From contig CAMBAL010000007.1 in assembly GCA_945864225.1 (NCBI GenBank), forward strand, positions 1 to 64,000: a DNA stretch of 64,000 nt, in the 5' to 3' direction. Both the position numbers and the translations under genes were made by a program. The DNA comes from an uncultured Blautia sp. GTDB taxonomy: Bacteria; Bacillota; Clostridia; Lachnospirales; Lachnospiraceae. The notes under the pieces were generated by a model. That model saw only the letters and a list, made by a program, of their open reading frames with translations. It was not told the DNA's origin and searched no databases. Each line of letters begins with the position of its first letter. Position 1 is the stretch's first letter. Below are positions 17,301-26,039 of this stretch, one piece after another.

Positions 17301-17333
17301 TACGGGACGTACAAAATGCGTCCCGTATTTTCT
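17301..17333 (+). terminator. Intrinsic terminator of the ABC operon
   Basis: TACGGGACG and CGTCCCGTA form a 9-bp stem with a 9-base loop, followed by TTTTCTT, 30 bases after the permease stop. Confidence 0.8.
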
Positions 17334-17348
17334 TGGATTCGTTTTGAT

Positions 17349-17366
17349 TGTATCCAAAATGATACA
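17349..17366. promoter_or_regulatory. Candidate operator upstream of kdgK-like gene
   Basis: TGTATC and GATACA are perfect inverted repeats with a 6-base spacer, 54 bases upstream of the TATAAT at 17420-17425 that probably serves the sugar kinase gene. Symmetry and position suggest a dimeric repressor or activator site; the regulator is unknown. Confidence 0.35.
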
Positions 17367-17419
17367 TATCTGGCAGATATTTTCTGCATCTCTCTCTTTT
17401 TTTTCACAAACTCCTTTGC

Positions 17420-17425
17420 TATAAT
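17420..17425 (+). promoter_or_regulatory. -10 element of the kdgK-like gene
   Basis: A perfect TATAAT preceded by GC lies 56 bases before the ATG. No strong -35 is seen at 17-base spacing (only a T-run), so an activator may be needed. Confidence 0.4.
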
Positions 17426-17480
17426 AAATCAACAGATGGAGGAATGATACCCGTAAACCCCGCACCAAAAGGAGCCTATC

Positions 17481-18569
17481 ATGGAACACGCTAATCCTTT
17501 ATTATCAGACAGTTCTGATGCAAAAAAATTTTTTACCATCGGCGAGATCATGCTTCGCCTGACCCCTCCAAACTATGACAAAATCCGCGTTGCCACCACT
17601 TTTGAAGCCAGCTATGGCGGAAGTGAGGCCAATATTGCACTGGCACTCGCCAATCTCGGCGTGGACAGCACTTTTTTCAGCGTTGTCCCCAATAACAGTC
17701 TCGGAAAAAGTGCCGTGCGCATGCTCCGGAGCAATGATGTACACTGCACACCCATGATTCTCAGTACCCCGCAGGAAACACCCTCTCACCGGCTTGGAAC
17801 CTACTATCTGGAAGCAGGCTATGGGATCCGCCCGAGCAAAGTTACTTATGACCGCAAACACAGTGCCTTTGCAGAATACGATTTCAGCAAAATCGATCTG
17901 GATGAATTGCTGGATGGTTATCACTGGCTGCATTTAAGCGGCATTACGCCTGCATTAAGCCCCAGCTGCAAGAGCCTTATCCTCAACAGTCTCAAAAAAG
18001 CCAGAGAAAAAGGCATCACCGTCAGCTTTGACGGCAATTTCCGCAGCACTCTGTGGACATGGGAAGAGGCCCGGGATTTCTGTACGGAATGTCTTCCGTA
18101 CGTGGACGTTCTTCTTGGCATCGAACCCTATCATCTATGGCGGGACGAAAATGACCACAGCAAAGGAGACTGCAAAGACGGAATTCCTTTCCAGCCAACC
18201 TATGAACAGCAGGATGAAATTTTCCATGCGTTTGCCAGACGCTATCCCAACCTGAAATGCATTGCACGACATGTGCGATATGCCCACAGCGGAAGCGAAA
18301 ACAGCCTCAAAGCCTATATGTGGTATGAAGACCATACTTTTGAAAGCCGGCTTTTCACTTTCAATATTCTGGACCGTGTGGGAGGCGGCGATGCCTTTGC
18401 AAGCGGACTGATCTACGCCATGATGCATGATTACCGTCCGATGGATATGGTGAATTTTGCAGTTGCCAGCAGTGCCATCAAACACACGATCCACGGAGAC
18501 GCCAATATCACAGATGACGAAAAAACAATCCGCAACCTGATGAATATGAATTACGATATCAAACGTTAA
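17481..18569 (+). CDS. PfkB-family sugar kinase, 2-keto-3-deoxygluconate kinase-like
   Basis: 362 residues, ribokinase fold. The N-terminus FFTIGEIMLRLTPP and YGGSEANIALALANLG match KdgK-type enzymes that phosphorylate 2-keto-3-deoxygluconate in the Entner-Doudoroff and uronate pathways. DGNFRSTLW is the KdgK-like substrate region and VGGGDAFASGLIY carries the catalytic Asp of the GxGD anion-hole motif. The first 18 residues are an extra tail. No aldolase or uronate gene is next to it, so the substrate is inferred from similarity only. The gene ends at the second 60-bp palindromic repeat. Confidence 0.82.
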   Translation: MEHANPLLSDSSDAKKFFTIGEIMLRLTPPNYDKIRVATTFEASYGGSEANIALALANLGVDSTFFSVVPNNSLGKSAVRMLRSNDVHCTPMILSTPQETPSHRLGTYYLEAGYGIRPSKVTYDRKHSAFAEYDFSKIDLDELLDGYHWLHLSGITPALSPSCKSLILNSLKKAREKGITVSFDGNFRSTLWTWEEARDFCTECLPYVDVLLGIEPYHLWRDENDHSKGDCKDGIPFQPTYEQQDEIFHAFARRYPNLKCIARHVRYAHSGSENSLKAYMWYEDHTFESRLFTFNILDRVGGGDAFASGLIYAMMHDYRPMDMVNFAVASSAIKHTIHGDANITDDEKTIRNLMNMNYDIKR

Positions 18570-18578
18570 TCACTCCCT

Positions 18579-18638
18579 GGAGCGTGTTTGGCAATTCATT
18601 CCCAACATCTTCCGGAAAGCAATTTTCAAACACGCTCT
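18579..18638. repeat. 60-bp palindromic repeat, copy 2
   Basis: Ends GGAGCGTGTTTG and CAAACACGCTCT are inverted repeats (one mismatch) around ATTCATTCCCAACATCTTCCGG. It is aligned end to end, without gaps, with the copy at 13979-14038. It begins ten bases after the KdgK-like stop and may act as its 3' hairpin. Confidence 0.8.
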
Positions 18639-18788
18639 GGAACAGACTTTTGTCAGCCAAAAAATTCCGGGTACAAAATTTTGCAAACTTATAGTATAAT
18701 AGCGTAGACAATATTTTTTGATAAATTCATACCTTTTTATTTCAGCAGACGGATTTCCCCGTCTCACACATACTACAGGAGTGATGAT

Positions 18789-19307
18789 ATGAAACACTTG
18801 GAAGAACTGAAAATCGGAGCAACTGCTGCTCTTTTCTGTATTGTAATGCTTCTGGTCTACGCTGTTTTCCCCAAAGACGGAGTGGTACAGACCACCAAGG
18901 CCCGCATGCCGGAAATTCCATCCGAGGATTCTTCCTATGAGGACGATCCGTACGGATTCCAGATTTATACACAGGAAAGCAATTATGACGACTTCTATGA
19001 GGACAGCTCCTCCTATGAGGAAACTTATGATTCTTCCCAGAACACTGATACTTCCGATATCCCGCAGGATACCGGTGAGGATTCTTCAGGAAATACCGAT
19101 GATTCCTACACAGACTGGGAACAGCCCTCTGACGATTCTTACATCGACGATACCGGCAGCGGTGATTCTTATGTAGAAGAACCAGTCGATGATTCCTATG
19201 ATGATACGTATCCGGATGACACTTACAGCGAAGATACCTATCAGGATGAAACCTATCAGGACGGAATTTCCTGGAATGAGACGGAAGAAACCTATCAATT
19301 TGAATAA
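18789..19307 (+). CDS. Acidic, low-complexity membrane-anchored protein
   Basis: 172 residues. Residues 1-10 are polar, 11-28 are one hydrophobic segment (IGATAALFCIVMLLVYAVF) and the rest, predicted outside the cell, is a very acidic Asp/Ser/Tyr/Thr/Glu-rich tail with degenerate short repeats such as DDSYxDD and DDTYxEDTYQDE. There are no Cys residues in the tail and no LPXTG motif. SD sequence CAGGAGTGATGAT precedes the ATG, and TATAAT at 18695-18700 may be its -10. No family recognised. Possible roles are cell-wall spacing, cation binding or adhesion, all speculative. Confidence 0.7.
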   Translation: MKHLEELKIGATAALFCIVMLLVYAVFPKDGVVQTTKARMPEIPSEDSSYEDDPYGFQIYTQESNYDDFYEDSSSYEETYDSSQNTDTSDIPQDTGEDSSGNTDDSYTDWEQPSDDSYIDDTGSGDSYVEEPVDDSYDDTYPDDTYSEDTYQDETYQDGISWNETEETYQFE

Positions 19308-19322
19308 CCCGAATGAAACTAA

Positions 19323-19372
19323 AAAAGCAGCCTGTTTCGGAAACCTTTCCGTCTCAGGCTGCTTTTATTTTT
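19323..19372 (+). terminator. Intrinsic terminator after the acidic protein gene
   Basis: AAAAGCAGCCTG pairs with CAGGCTGCTTTT across a 20-base loop and is followed by ATTTTT. Confidence 0.85.
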
Positions 19373-19454
19373 GCGGTAATATGAAAAAAATAACGAATCT
19401 TTCGGCACACATAACCCGTATTCTGTTTTCATTTTTTGAAAATTAACAAAAGAT

Positions 19455-20858
19455 CTACTTCTGCGATTCTGCCACAATATTCTGCAGCCAGACACCTTTT
19501 TTTACCAGAATAAATCCGATCAGACATTTGATCCAGTCACCGATCTGAACCATTGCCAGAATATAGACCACATACATGCCTGTATATCGGCTCAGAATAT
19601 AAGCAATCGGCACGCTCACGCACCAGACGAACACACTGTCAAAGAAGAAGGTCACAATCGTCTTCCCTCCGGAACGCAGGGTAAAATACGCCGCATGCAG
19701 AAAGGCGTTCTGCGGCATAAAAATCGCCTGTACCATGATAAATCTCCCGGCAAGGATTCTTGCCTCTTCTGTGGTATTGTAAATTCTTGGAAACAGCGGA
19801 GAAATCAGAAGCATCAACGCTGCCATCAGTATACAGCAGAATACCGAAAACGCAATCATCTTATTATCGGTATCCCGTGCTTCCTTCATTTTGCCTGCAC
19901 CAAGGAGCTGCCCTACAATGATTGCAACCGAATCTCCCAGAGCAATGAATACCACATTAAACACATTATTCAGTGTATTGGCAATATTCAATCCAGCCAC
20001 CACACTCAGCCCTCGGATTGAATAACACTGAGTCAGTACAGCCATGGCAGATGCCCACAACGCTTCATTAAAGAGAAGCGGTGACCCTTTGATGATAAAT
20101 TTCTTCACCAGAAACAGCGGGACTCTAAGAGTTTTGTAAATGCCAATAATGTAACTGTTCTTTTCTTTATGTGTATGCGTCCAGACGACCACGATCGCCA
20201 CTTCCACATATCTGGAGATTACAGTTGCAAGAGCTGCTCCCACAACACCAAGAGCCGGAAGGCCGAATTTTCCGTAAATCAGCAGATAGTTCAGCACCAA
20301 GTTCACAAACACCGCCGTAACTCCGGCCTTCATGGGAACCACTGTCTCTCCGCACTCCCTCAGTGTACTTGCATAAACCTGTACCAACATAAAAGGCGGA
20401 AGGCCGAATAACATCACCCAGAGATATTCTTTGCCATAATGAAGTGTTGCCGCCAGATCTCCGCCGTCACTGTTTCCGCTCAGGTAATACTGGATCAGCG
20501 TGTCTCCGGCTCCCAGAAACAGCACAACAGCCGCAACAGTCAGAAGAACTGCCATCCAGATTTTGTACCGGAACGTATGACGGATTCCTTCATCGTCCTG
20601 CTGTCCGAAATATTGTGCAGTAAAAATCCCTGCCCCGGCAAGTCCTCCGAAAATACAGAGGTTGTACACAAAAATCAGCTGATTGACTATGGCAACACCG
20701 GACATCTGTTCCGTTCCGATCTGTCCCACCATAATATTGTCCAGCATGCTGACAAAGTTGGTGATGCCGTTCTGGACCATGATCGGTACTGCAATCGCGA
20801 GTACCATCGCATAAAATTTCCTGTCTCCTACAAATTTTTTCTTAAAAGTTTTCAGCAT
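19455..20858 (-). CDS. MATE family efflux transporter
   Basis: 467 residues from the ATG at 20858, chosen because GAGGGG lies just upstream; an upstream in-frame start at 20930 would cross the promoter/operator. About twelve membrane helices in two MATE repeats (MVQNGITNFVSMLDNIMVGQ in the first, ANTLNNVFNVVFIALGDSVA in the second). MATE pumps expel drugs or metabolites in exchange for Na+ or H+. It is monocistronic with a perfect inverted repeat at 20882-20908 in front, suggesting ligand-controlled expression by an unlinked regulator. Confidence 0.9.
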   Translation of the reverse strand: MLKTFKKKFVGDRKFYAMVLAIAVPIMVQNGITNFVSMLDNIMVGQIGTEQMSGVAIVNQLIFVYNLCIFGGLAGAGIFTAQYFGQQDDEGIRHTFRYKIWMAVLLTVAAVVLFLGAGDTLIQYYLSGNSDGGDLAATLHYGKEYLWVMLFGLPPFMLVQVYASTLRECGETVVPMKAGVTAVFVNLVLNYLLIYGKFGLPALGVVGAALATVISRYVEVAIVVVWTHTHKEKNSYIIGIYKTLRVPLFLVKKFIIKGSPLLFNEALWASAMAVLTQCYSIRGLSVVAGLNIANTLNNVFNVVFIALGDSVAIIVGQLLGAGKMKEARDTDNKMIAFSVFCCILMAALMLLISPLFPRIYNTTEEARILAGRFIMVQAIFMPQNAFLHAAYFTLRSGGKTIVTFFFDSVFVWCVSVPIAYILSRYTGMYVVYILAMVQIGDWIKCLIGFILVKKGVWLQNIVAESQK

Positions 20859-20881
20859 AAAAAATCCCCTCATCCTTATGT

Positions 20882-20908
20882 ATATACAACGTAGCCATAC
20901 ATGTATAT
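20882..20908. promoter_or_regulatory. Candidate operator of the MATE gene
   Basis: ATATACA and TGTATAT are perfect inverted repeats with 13 bases between, 24 bp before the MATE start. Size and position fit a MarR/TetR/MerR-type site. Confidence 0.35.
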
Positions 20909-20942
20909 CACAAAGATTGGGGAATTTCAAGGGGTTATTTCG

Positions 20943-21773
20943 TTATTTTATATAAATATCCATACTGCCGCTGCGGAATCCTTCCAGATCCAGAGTTACA
21001 TAGGAAAAACCGATATTTTTCAGCGTGGAAATGATTTCGTCTCTCTGTTCCATCACCTTCCCGAACTGTTCCTGATCCACTTCCAGACGCAGGATATCCC
21101 CGTGTACACGTACACGGACATTCCGGAAACCTTTCTCCCGAAGGAATATTTCCGCACGGTCGATTCGTTCCAGAAGAGCCAGGTCAATTTCTGCTCCGTA
21201 AGGAAGACGTGTGGCAAGACAAGGGGCTGACGGACGGTCTGCAACAGGAATTCCGTATTCTGCTGCCAGTTCCCGCACTTCTGCCTTCGTCACACCACAT
21301 TCCGCCAGAGGGCTTCGGATTCCCAGTTCCCGGACAGCTGCCAGCCCGGGACGATACACATGAAGGTCATCCTCATTGCTCCCTTCCAGAAGCGTATGCA
21401 CTCCATGCTCTGCTGCGTGAGCCAGCATTTTTGAATAGAGCTCTTTTTTGCACAGATAACAGCGGTTTACCGGATTAAATCGAATCTCCGGTACTGCCAG
21501 CTCATCCATGGATAACACTTCGTGGATCGCCGGCGTACGCGAAAGAACTTCTCGGGCAATCTCCAGATCTGCCTTGGGATGCAGCACCGTATCCAGTGTA
21601 ACCGCGTATACGTTTGTATGAAATTTCTCCGCTGCCTCACATGCCAGAACCAGAAGCAGGCTGGAATCCACGCCGCCGGAAAAAGCCACGCAGACATCCT
21701 GACGGCAGTACTCTTCCATTCTCTCTTTCAGATGCTTTTTTCTGCTCTCCTCCATTCGTTCCTGCTCCTCCAT
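20943..21773 (-). CDS. larE: LarE-type ATP-dependent sulfur transferase (three-Cys form)
   Basis: 276 residues. LarE activates a carboxylate with ATP and inserts sulfur into the nickel-pincer cofactor precursor of lactate racemase. The PP-loop SGGVDS is at 32-37. Three cysteines stand out: NRCYLC (105, 108) and SAPCLATR (185). In Lactobacillus LarE a single Cys is sacrificed; the three-Cys form known from Thermotoga and Methanococcus binds a [4Fe-4S] cluster that carries sulfide, so this copy is probably of the cluster type. larA, larB and larC are not in the window, so another thiolation substrate is possible. Internal ATG at 21755 has a better ribosome site (GGAGGAGC) and may be the true start. 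It lies 108 bases after sufB. Confidence 0.82.
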   Translation of the reverse strand: MEEQERMEESRKKHLKERMEEYCRQDVCVAFSGGVDSSLLLVLACEAAEKFHTNVYAVTLDTVLHPKADLEIAREVLSRTPAIHEVLSMDELAVPEIRFNPVNRCYLCKKELYSKMLAHAAEHGVHTLLEGSNEDDLHVYRPGLAAVRELGIRSPLAECGVTKAEVRELAAEYGIPVADRPSAPCLATRLPYGAEIDLALLERIDRAEIFLREKGFRNVRVRVHGDILRLEVDQEQFGKVMEQRDEIISTLKNIGFSYVTLDLEGFRSGSMDIYIK

Positions 21774-21881
21774 TCTTCTTTCGTTCAGGTTTTCTTTTTC
21801 AGGAATTCGTTGTTATTTCATGGCTTTTCTTACAATTCTTTCAAGAATCCATTTACATTTATCCCAGAACTCTGGACACAT

Positions 21882-22799
21882 CTATTTCAGAAATCCGCTT
21901 ACGATCTGCTCTTCTGCCTCCGCTTCTGTCAGGCCCAGAGTCATCAGCTTGATGATCTGCTCACCGGCAATTTTACCGATTGCCGCTTCATGAATGAGCG
22001 CTGCATCCACATGATTGGCAGAAAGCTCCGGCACTGCACTGATTTTGGCATTATCCATAATGATCGCATCACATTCCGTATGTCCATTGCAGCGGTTATT
22101 TCCATGAATATGGGAAGTAAACAGCTGATACGAATCATCCCTCGCAACAGAACGAGAAACAACATTCGCTGCGGAATCTTCCCCGTCCAGCTGTACATCA
22201 AAGTAACTCTCTGCATGCTGAACACCATGCGTCATCAGTCTCTCCATAACCACCAGTTTGGCACCGGCTTCCAGATGTGCTTTGTTTTCTCTCTTTGTGG
22301 AATCCACACCCTTGATCTGGGCAGTATCCATTTCCATGAAACTGTCCTCTCCCAGATGAATCTCCGTCACCGGGTTCATGATGCGCTCCCCTTTGCCATC
22401 TCCGCTTCCATAATGCTTCTCCACATATTTCACATGGGCATTTTTGCCGATAAAGAAACGATGAATTCCGTCATGACGGCTGGCTGCATCGCCCCCATTG
22501 TGGATACCGCATCCGGCAATGATGGTCACATCTGCATCATCTCCCACATAAAAATCATTATATACTACTTCCTGAAGACCGGACTGGCTCATAATGACCG
22601 GAATGTGTACACTTTCATGACGGGTTCCCGGTTTGATATGAATTTCAATACCGGAAGTATCTGCTTTCGGGATAATCTCAATATTGGCTGTGCTGTTGCG
22701 CTCAATGCTCGCGCCATCGGCACGGATATTATATGCTCCTGTTGGAATTTCATGCAGTCCGGAAACTGCCTCCAGTAATTCTCTCTGAATTGCGTCCAT
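21882..22799 (-). CDS. SufB/SufD-like Fe-S scaffold protein, minimal SUF system
   Basis: 305 residues, shorter than classical SufB (about 470). The body is the SufBD beta-helix: IHIKPGTRHESVHIP, then VTIIAGCGIHNGG, VRYVEKHYG-like and HLEAGAKLVVMERLMTHG. The conserved C-terminal helical part with ANHVDAALIHEAAIGKI, including the conserved Asn-His and Glu residues, is present. It is encoded directly after sufC (11-base gap) with no sufD, sufS or sufU, the two-gene arrangement described for anaerobes and archaea as the minimal SmsCB system. It probably assembles clusters with SufC. AGGAGG precedes the ATG. Confidence 0.85.
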   Translation of the reverse strand: MDAIQRELLEAVSGLHEIPTGAYNIRADGASIERNSTANIEIIPKADTSGIEIHIKPGTRHESVHIPVIMSQSGLQEVVYNDFYVGDDADVTIIAGCGIHNGGDAASRHDGIHRFFIGKNAHVKYVEKHYGSGDGKGERIMNPVTEIHLGEDSFMEMDTAQIKGVDSTKRENKAHLEAGAKLVVMERLMTHGVQHAESYFDVQLDGEDSAANVVSRSVARDDSYQLFTSHIHGNNRCNGHTECDAIIMDNAKISAVPELSANHVDAALIHEAAIGKIAGEQIIKLMTLGLTEAEAEEQIVSGFLK

Positions 22800-22810
22800 C
22801 TCTCTGCCTC

Positions 22811-23557
22811 CTATTCTCTGATCTTCACTTTATTGCAGGCACCTGCTGCATCTGCCGTTCCCAGAAGCTGCGGAAGAATTTCATCTTTGGAACCTTTTTT
22901 CTTCAGCTCTCCATCTGCGATCAGCAGAATCTCGTCCGCAATATTCAAAATACGCTCCTGATGGGAAATGATCAGAATGGAGCCATGAAGCTGGTCATGC
23001 ATTTCCTCAAATACCTGGATCAGATTCTGGAAACTCCACAGATCGATACCGGCCTCCGGTTCATCAAAAACGGACACTCTTGTCTTTCTGGCCATAATCG
23101 TAGCGATTTCGATGCGCTTGATCTCGCCGCCGGAAAGACTGGCATTCACTTCACGCTTAATATAATCCTTTGCACAAAGACCTACCTTGGAAAGATATTC
23201 ACAGGCTCCGGCAATGGAAATTTCCTTTCCTGCTGCCAGACGGATCAGATCAAAGACTGTCACACCCTTAAAACGTACCGGCTGCTGAAAAGCATAGCTG
23301 ATACCCAGTTTGGCCCTGTCTGTAATACTCATATCCGTGATATCCTGTCCATCCCACAGAATCTGACCGGATGTGGGTTTCTCTATTCCTGCAATGATTT
23401 TGGCAAGAGTCGATTTACCGCCTCCGTTCGGTCCGGTAATAACTACAAATTTGTTATCTTCCAATGTAAAGCTTACATCTTTCAGAATCCCGATTTCTCT
23501 GGTATTTCTGGATTTTTCATCGGGCACCTGAAAACAGATGTTGCGTAATTCTAACAT
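22811..23557 (-). CDS. sufC: SufC-like Fe-S assembly ATPase
   Basis: 248 residues, soluble ABC ATPase. Walker A GPNGGGKST (42-50), Q-loop SYAFQQPVRFKGV, signature LSGGEIKR and Walker B SVFDEPEAGIDLWS are typical of SufC, including the Asp-Leu-Trp after the D-loop. GGAGGAGAAAAT precedes the ATG. First gene of the sufC-sufB pair; its partner scaffold is downstream. Cytoplasmic cluster assembly is the inferred role. Confidence 0.88.
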   Translation of the reverse strand: MLELRNICFQVPDEKSRNTREIGILKDVSFTLEDNKFVVITGPNGGGKSTLAKIIAGIEKPTSGQILWDGQDITDMSITDRAKLGISYAFQQPVRFKGVTVFDLIRLAAGKEISIAGACEYLSKVGLCAKDYIKREVNASLSGGEIKRIEIATIMARKTRVSVFDEPEAGIDLWSFQNLIQVFEEMHDQLHGSILIISHQERILNIADEILLIADGELKKKGSKDEILPQLLGTADAAGACNKVKIRE

Positions 23558-23650
23558 ATTTTCTCCTCCGTCTCTGTTGTTTCTGTGCAGCTCACTCTGA
23601 TCTGCTTTCTCCAGGAGCTGATTCAGGCTGCATTTTACCGCTAACGCATA

Positions 23651-24640
23651 TCATATCACATTTTTCCAAAAATGAACAGCAAACCTGACACATTCCGCCA
23701 GAATTGTTGTGAAAATGCATACCAGTACCGGTGCACTCCAGACAAACCAGAATTCTCCGGTTACTCCCATAACGCCCACCGTGTCTTTCCACGCCTCCCA
23801 TACAGCAGGATGAAGCAGATAAATAAGAAATGCATCATTTCTGCCTGTCTCCGTCAGCCATCCCGGCAACATTATGTCCTGACTTAATACGCACCAGATG
23901 AACAGACAGCATACAGAGATCACAGTGCCAATAAATAGTTCCTGCTTTCCCACTCTGAAATATTCCATTATCGTTAAAAAAATCCCACATATCACTCCCA
24001 GATACAGCACTTTCCTGTTCATATGTTTTCTGATAACGTTTTCCCGGCAATGAATCCAATATCCCAGCATAAAAAAAGGCAGTCCCGTAAAAATCCAATT
24101 ACGGTAATACATAGCCCTGAATGCAGTTCCTCTCAAAGCAGCACCTTCTCCAAGATAAAAATTTCCAGCAAGAAGTACCGGAATCAATATCCCAGCTGCA
24201 GCATGCAGATGAAAGTGTTCCACCGTCCAGAAAATCAGATAACAGTAAAGCAATGCCACCAGAAACCAGAGATGATACTTCACCGGTGAAGTGGAATTAT
24301 ACAGAATAAATTCCCTGATATATTGCTTCTGAACAAGATCTCCCACCCATTGAATTGCGTCTTCTCCTTTTGACATGCGATACAGGAATCCCCATACGAT
24401 ATAAAAGATCAGTGAAAAAACAGTAAGTTTCAAAATATGCCGAATCTTTGCAGGCATTTTCTGATTTATATTCCCTTTGTTGCTGTAACAAAAATATCCT
24501 GATACCAAAAAGAAAAAAGGTACTGCAAAACGCATTAGTATATTGATCATATCTCCTGAAATACCCGGATAATGAACATGAAGAAATATCACAGCATATG
24601 CAGCTATGATTTTTGCTGCATCCAAAACATGATTTCTCAT
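23651..24640 (-). CDS. Acyltransferase 3 family membrane protein
   Basis: 329 residues from the ATG at 24640 (GGGGAATTTT upstream); an in-frame start at 24691 has no ribosome site. About ten membrane helices. The opening LDAAKIIAAYAVIFLHVHYP carries the catalytic-region His of the PF01757 family, followed by FFFLVSGYFCYS, the usual second motif. Such enzymes O-acetylate or succinylate cell-surface glycans or lipids. The acceptor is unknown; no glycan gene cluster is nearby. It ends about 90 bases before sufC and may be a separate unit. Confidence 0.85.
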   Translation of the reverse strand: MRNHVLDAAKIIAAYAVIFLHVHYPGISGDMINILMRFAVPFFFLVSGYFCYSNKGNINQKMPAKIRHILKLTVFSLIFYIVWGFLYRMSKGEDAIQWVGDLVQKQYIREFILYNSTSPVKYHLWFLVALLYCYLIFWTVEHFHLHAAAGILIPVLLAGNFYLGEGAALRGTAFRAMYYRNWIFTGLPFFMLGYWIHCRENVIRKHMNRKVLYLGVICGIFLTIMEYFRVGKQELFIGTVISVCCLFIWCVLSQDIMLPGWLTETGRNDAFLIYLLHPAVWEAWKDTVGVMGVTGEFWFVWSAPVLVCIFTTILAECVRFAVHFWKNVI

Positions 24641-24697
24641 AAAATTCCCCGCTTTCGCAGGCAGTATAACAAAGCGCCTGTACAGTGTCAAGATAAA

Positions 24698-25438
24698 TCA
24701 TGGTTTCAGCCAGCTCCCGTCCAGGCGCGCGATCAGTCTTGCATTATGATATGCCATCCGAAGGGTCAGGCATGTTCTTCCCAGATATCGTGATCCATCC
24801 GCAGTTTTCACACATGCCAGAGCAAGATCCGGTTTGCCGGGACTCTGCAGACAAATAGGAATTAAAAGCTGGATCGAATGATTGTAATACTGAGGAATGG
24901 CATTTTTATAATCCGCCTCCAGCATCCTTCTTGTCTGACGCAGCGCACCGTCAAAAAGCTGCACCTTCATACTGCTGTTGCGGACATTCTCCGGAAGGCG
25001 CTGGGCATTTTCCTCTTCCCCGAAAATATGCTCATACTGAGGAACGATCTCCAGTCTTGTATCAAACACCAGATCCGATGGATTTGTAACAAATTCCGCC
25101 TTTTCCGGCAGATCTGCAATTCCTGATTTCAAAAGATGATATTCCGTATAAAAGCCATCCAGGAACCACTCCTGCCTGTCCGGAACCAGATTCGGAACAA
25201 AATATGCAAAAACCGGCTGATAATAATGATTGAAAAGTCCCGTATTAAATATGGCATAATCCTTATGGAATAAAATCTTGCCTTCTTCATATACCCGCTT
25301 GAATGTATATTCCAGATATCCTTTGAGAATCCCATTATCATTGGAATCTCCAAAACTCCATTTCTCCGGAACGATTCTGGAGAGATTCTGTATCTGCCTG
25401 TTATAATTTCCGCAATACGTAAAATCAAATAAATTCAT
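24698..25438 (-). CDS. DUF3825 domain protein
   Basis: 246 residues, soluble. The end RYLGRTCLTLRMAYHNARLI followed by ARLDGSWL is the hallmark of DUF3825, and the middle FHKDYAIFNTGL and YEHIFGEEENAQRLPENVR also fit. DUF3825 has no established biochemical role; it has been noted in proteins linked to RNA- or nucleotide-related conflict modules, but nothing here proves that. GGGAGG precedes the ATG. The gene is followed closely by the acyltransferase gene on the same strand (57 bases). Confidence 0.78.
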   Translation of the reverse strand: MNLFDFTYCGNYNRQIQNLSRIVPEKWSFGDSNDNGILKGYLEYTFKRVYEEGKILFHKDYAIFNTGLFNHYYQPVFAYFVPNLVPDRQEWFLDGFYTEYHLLKSGIADLPEKAEFVTNPSDLVFDTRLEIVPQYEHIFGEEENAQRLPENVRNSSMKVQLFDGALRQTRRMLEADYKNAIPQYYNHSIQLLIPICLQSPGKPDLALACVKTADGSRYLGRTCLTLRMAYHNARLIARLDGSWLKP

Positions 25439-26010
25439 AAAAGCCTCCCGCCGATTGATTCATTTATTATCCTTCGTATGCTGTATTCCCTTTACCGGTC
25501 ATTTATACTATTGTATTTAGGAATTTTCCCGGCAGAACTGCCGGATTCAGATAAAGATGAAATTTACAGATAATTTTATGACTGAAAATAAAAATGGATT
25601 TTGTGAAAAGAAAAACCGCTCTGCAGACAGCAGCTGAAACCATACTGCAAAACGATCTTCCGATATTTCTTTTTATTTGGATGCTTTTATCTTACCATCT
25701 CCCTGATTTATTGACAAGAAGAATCTTTCGACAAATCATCCTTCATTTCTATTCATGACCGTTCTCAGAACCTGTTAACCGAATAGGGTTTTGACATCAG
25801 CCCCTTTGATTACTTACTTCTTCGCTAATCATGTTCCTCTGAATCTTCGCACGCTCATGTGCAGCTTTGGATGTCGTTATTCATAACTTTATCCACTCCA
25901 AATCACCTAGAAATCTTCCCTGTATAATTCCGAATATTGATTCCTATAACATAAAGGAGTGATGCCTTCAAAAATTTGACCGTCTTTAATACTATATGTC
26001 CATGTAAAAA

Positions 26011-26039
26011 ACCGCCATATCAACCCATGGCGGTTTTTT
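26011..26039 (+). terminator. Strong intrinsic terminator, no gene assigned
   Basis: ACCGCCAT and ATGGCGGT form an 8-bp stem with an 8-base loop followed by TTTTT and preceded by AAAAA, so it works in both directions. No ORF ends here; it may close a small RNA starting near 25935. Confidence 0.8.

Noticed and set aside
21522..22778. 418-codon plus-strand frame
   Set aside because: Antisense to larE and sufB, both clear genes with ribosome sites.
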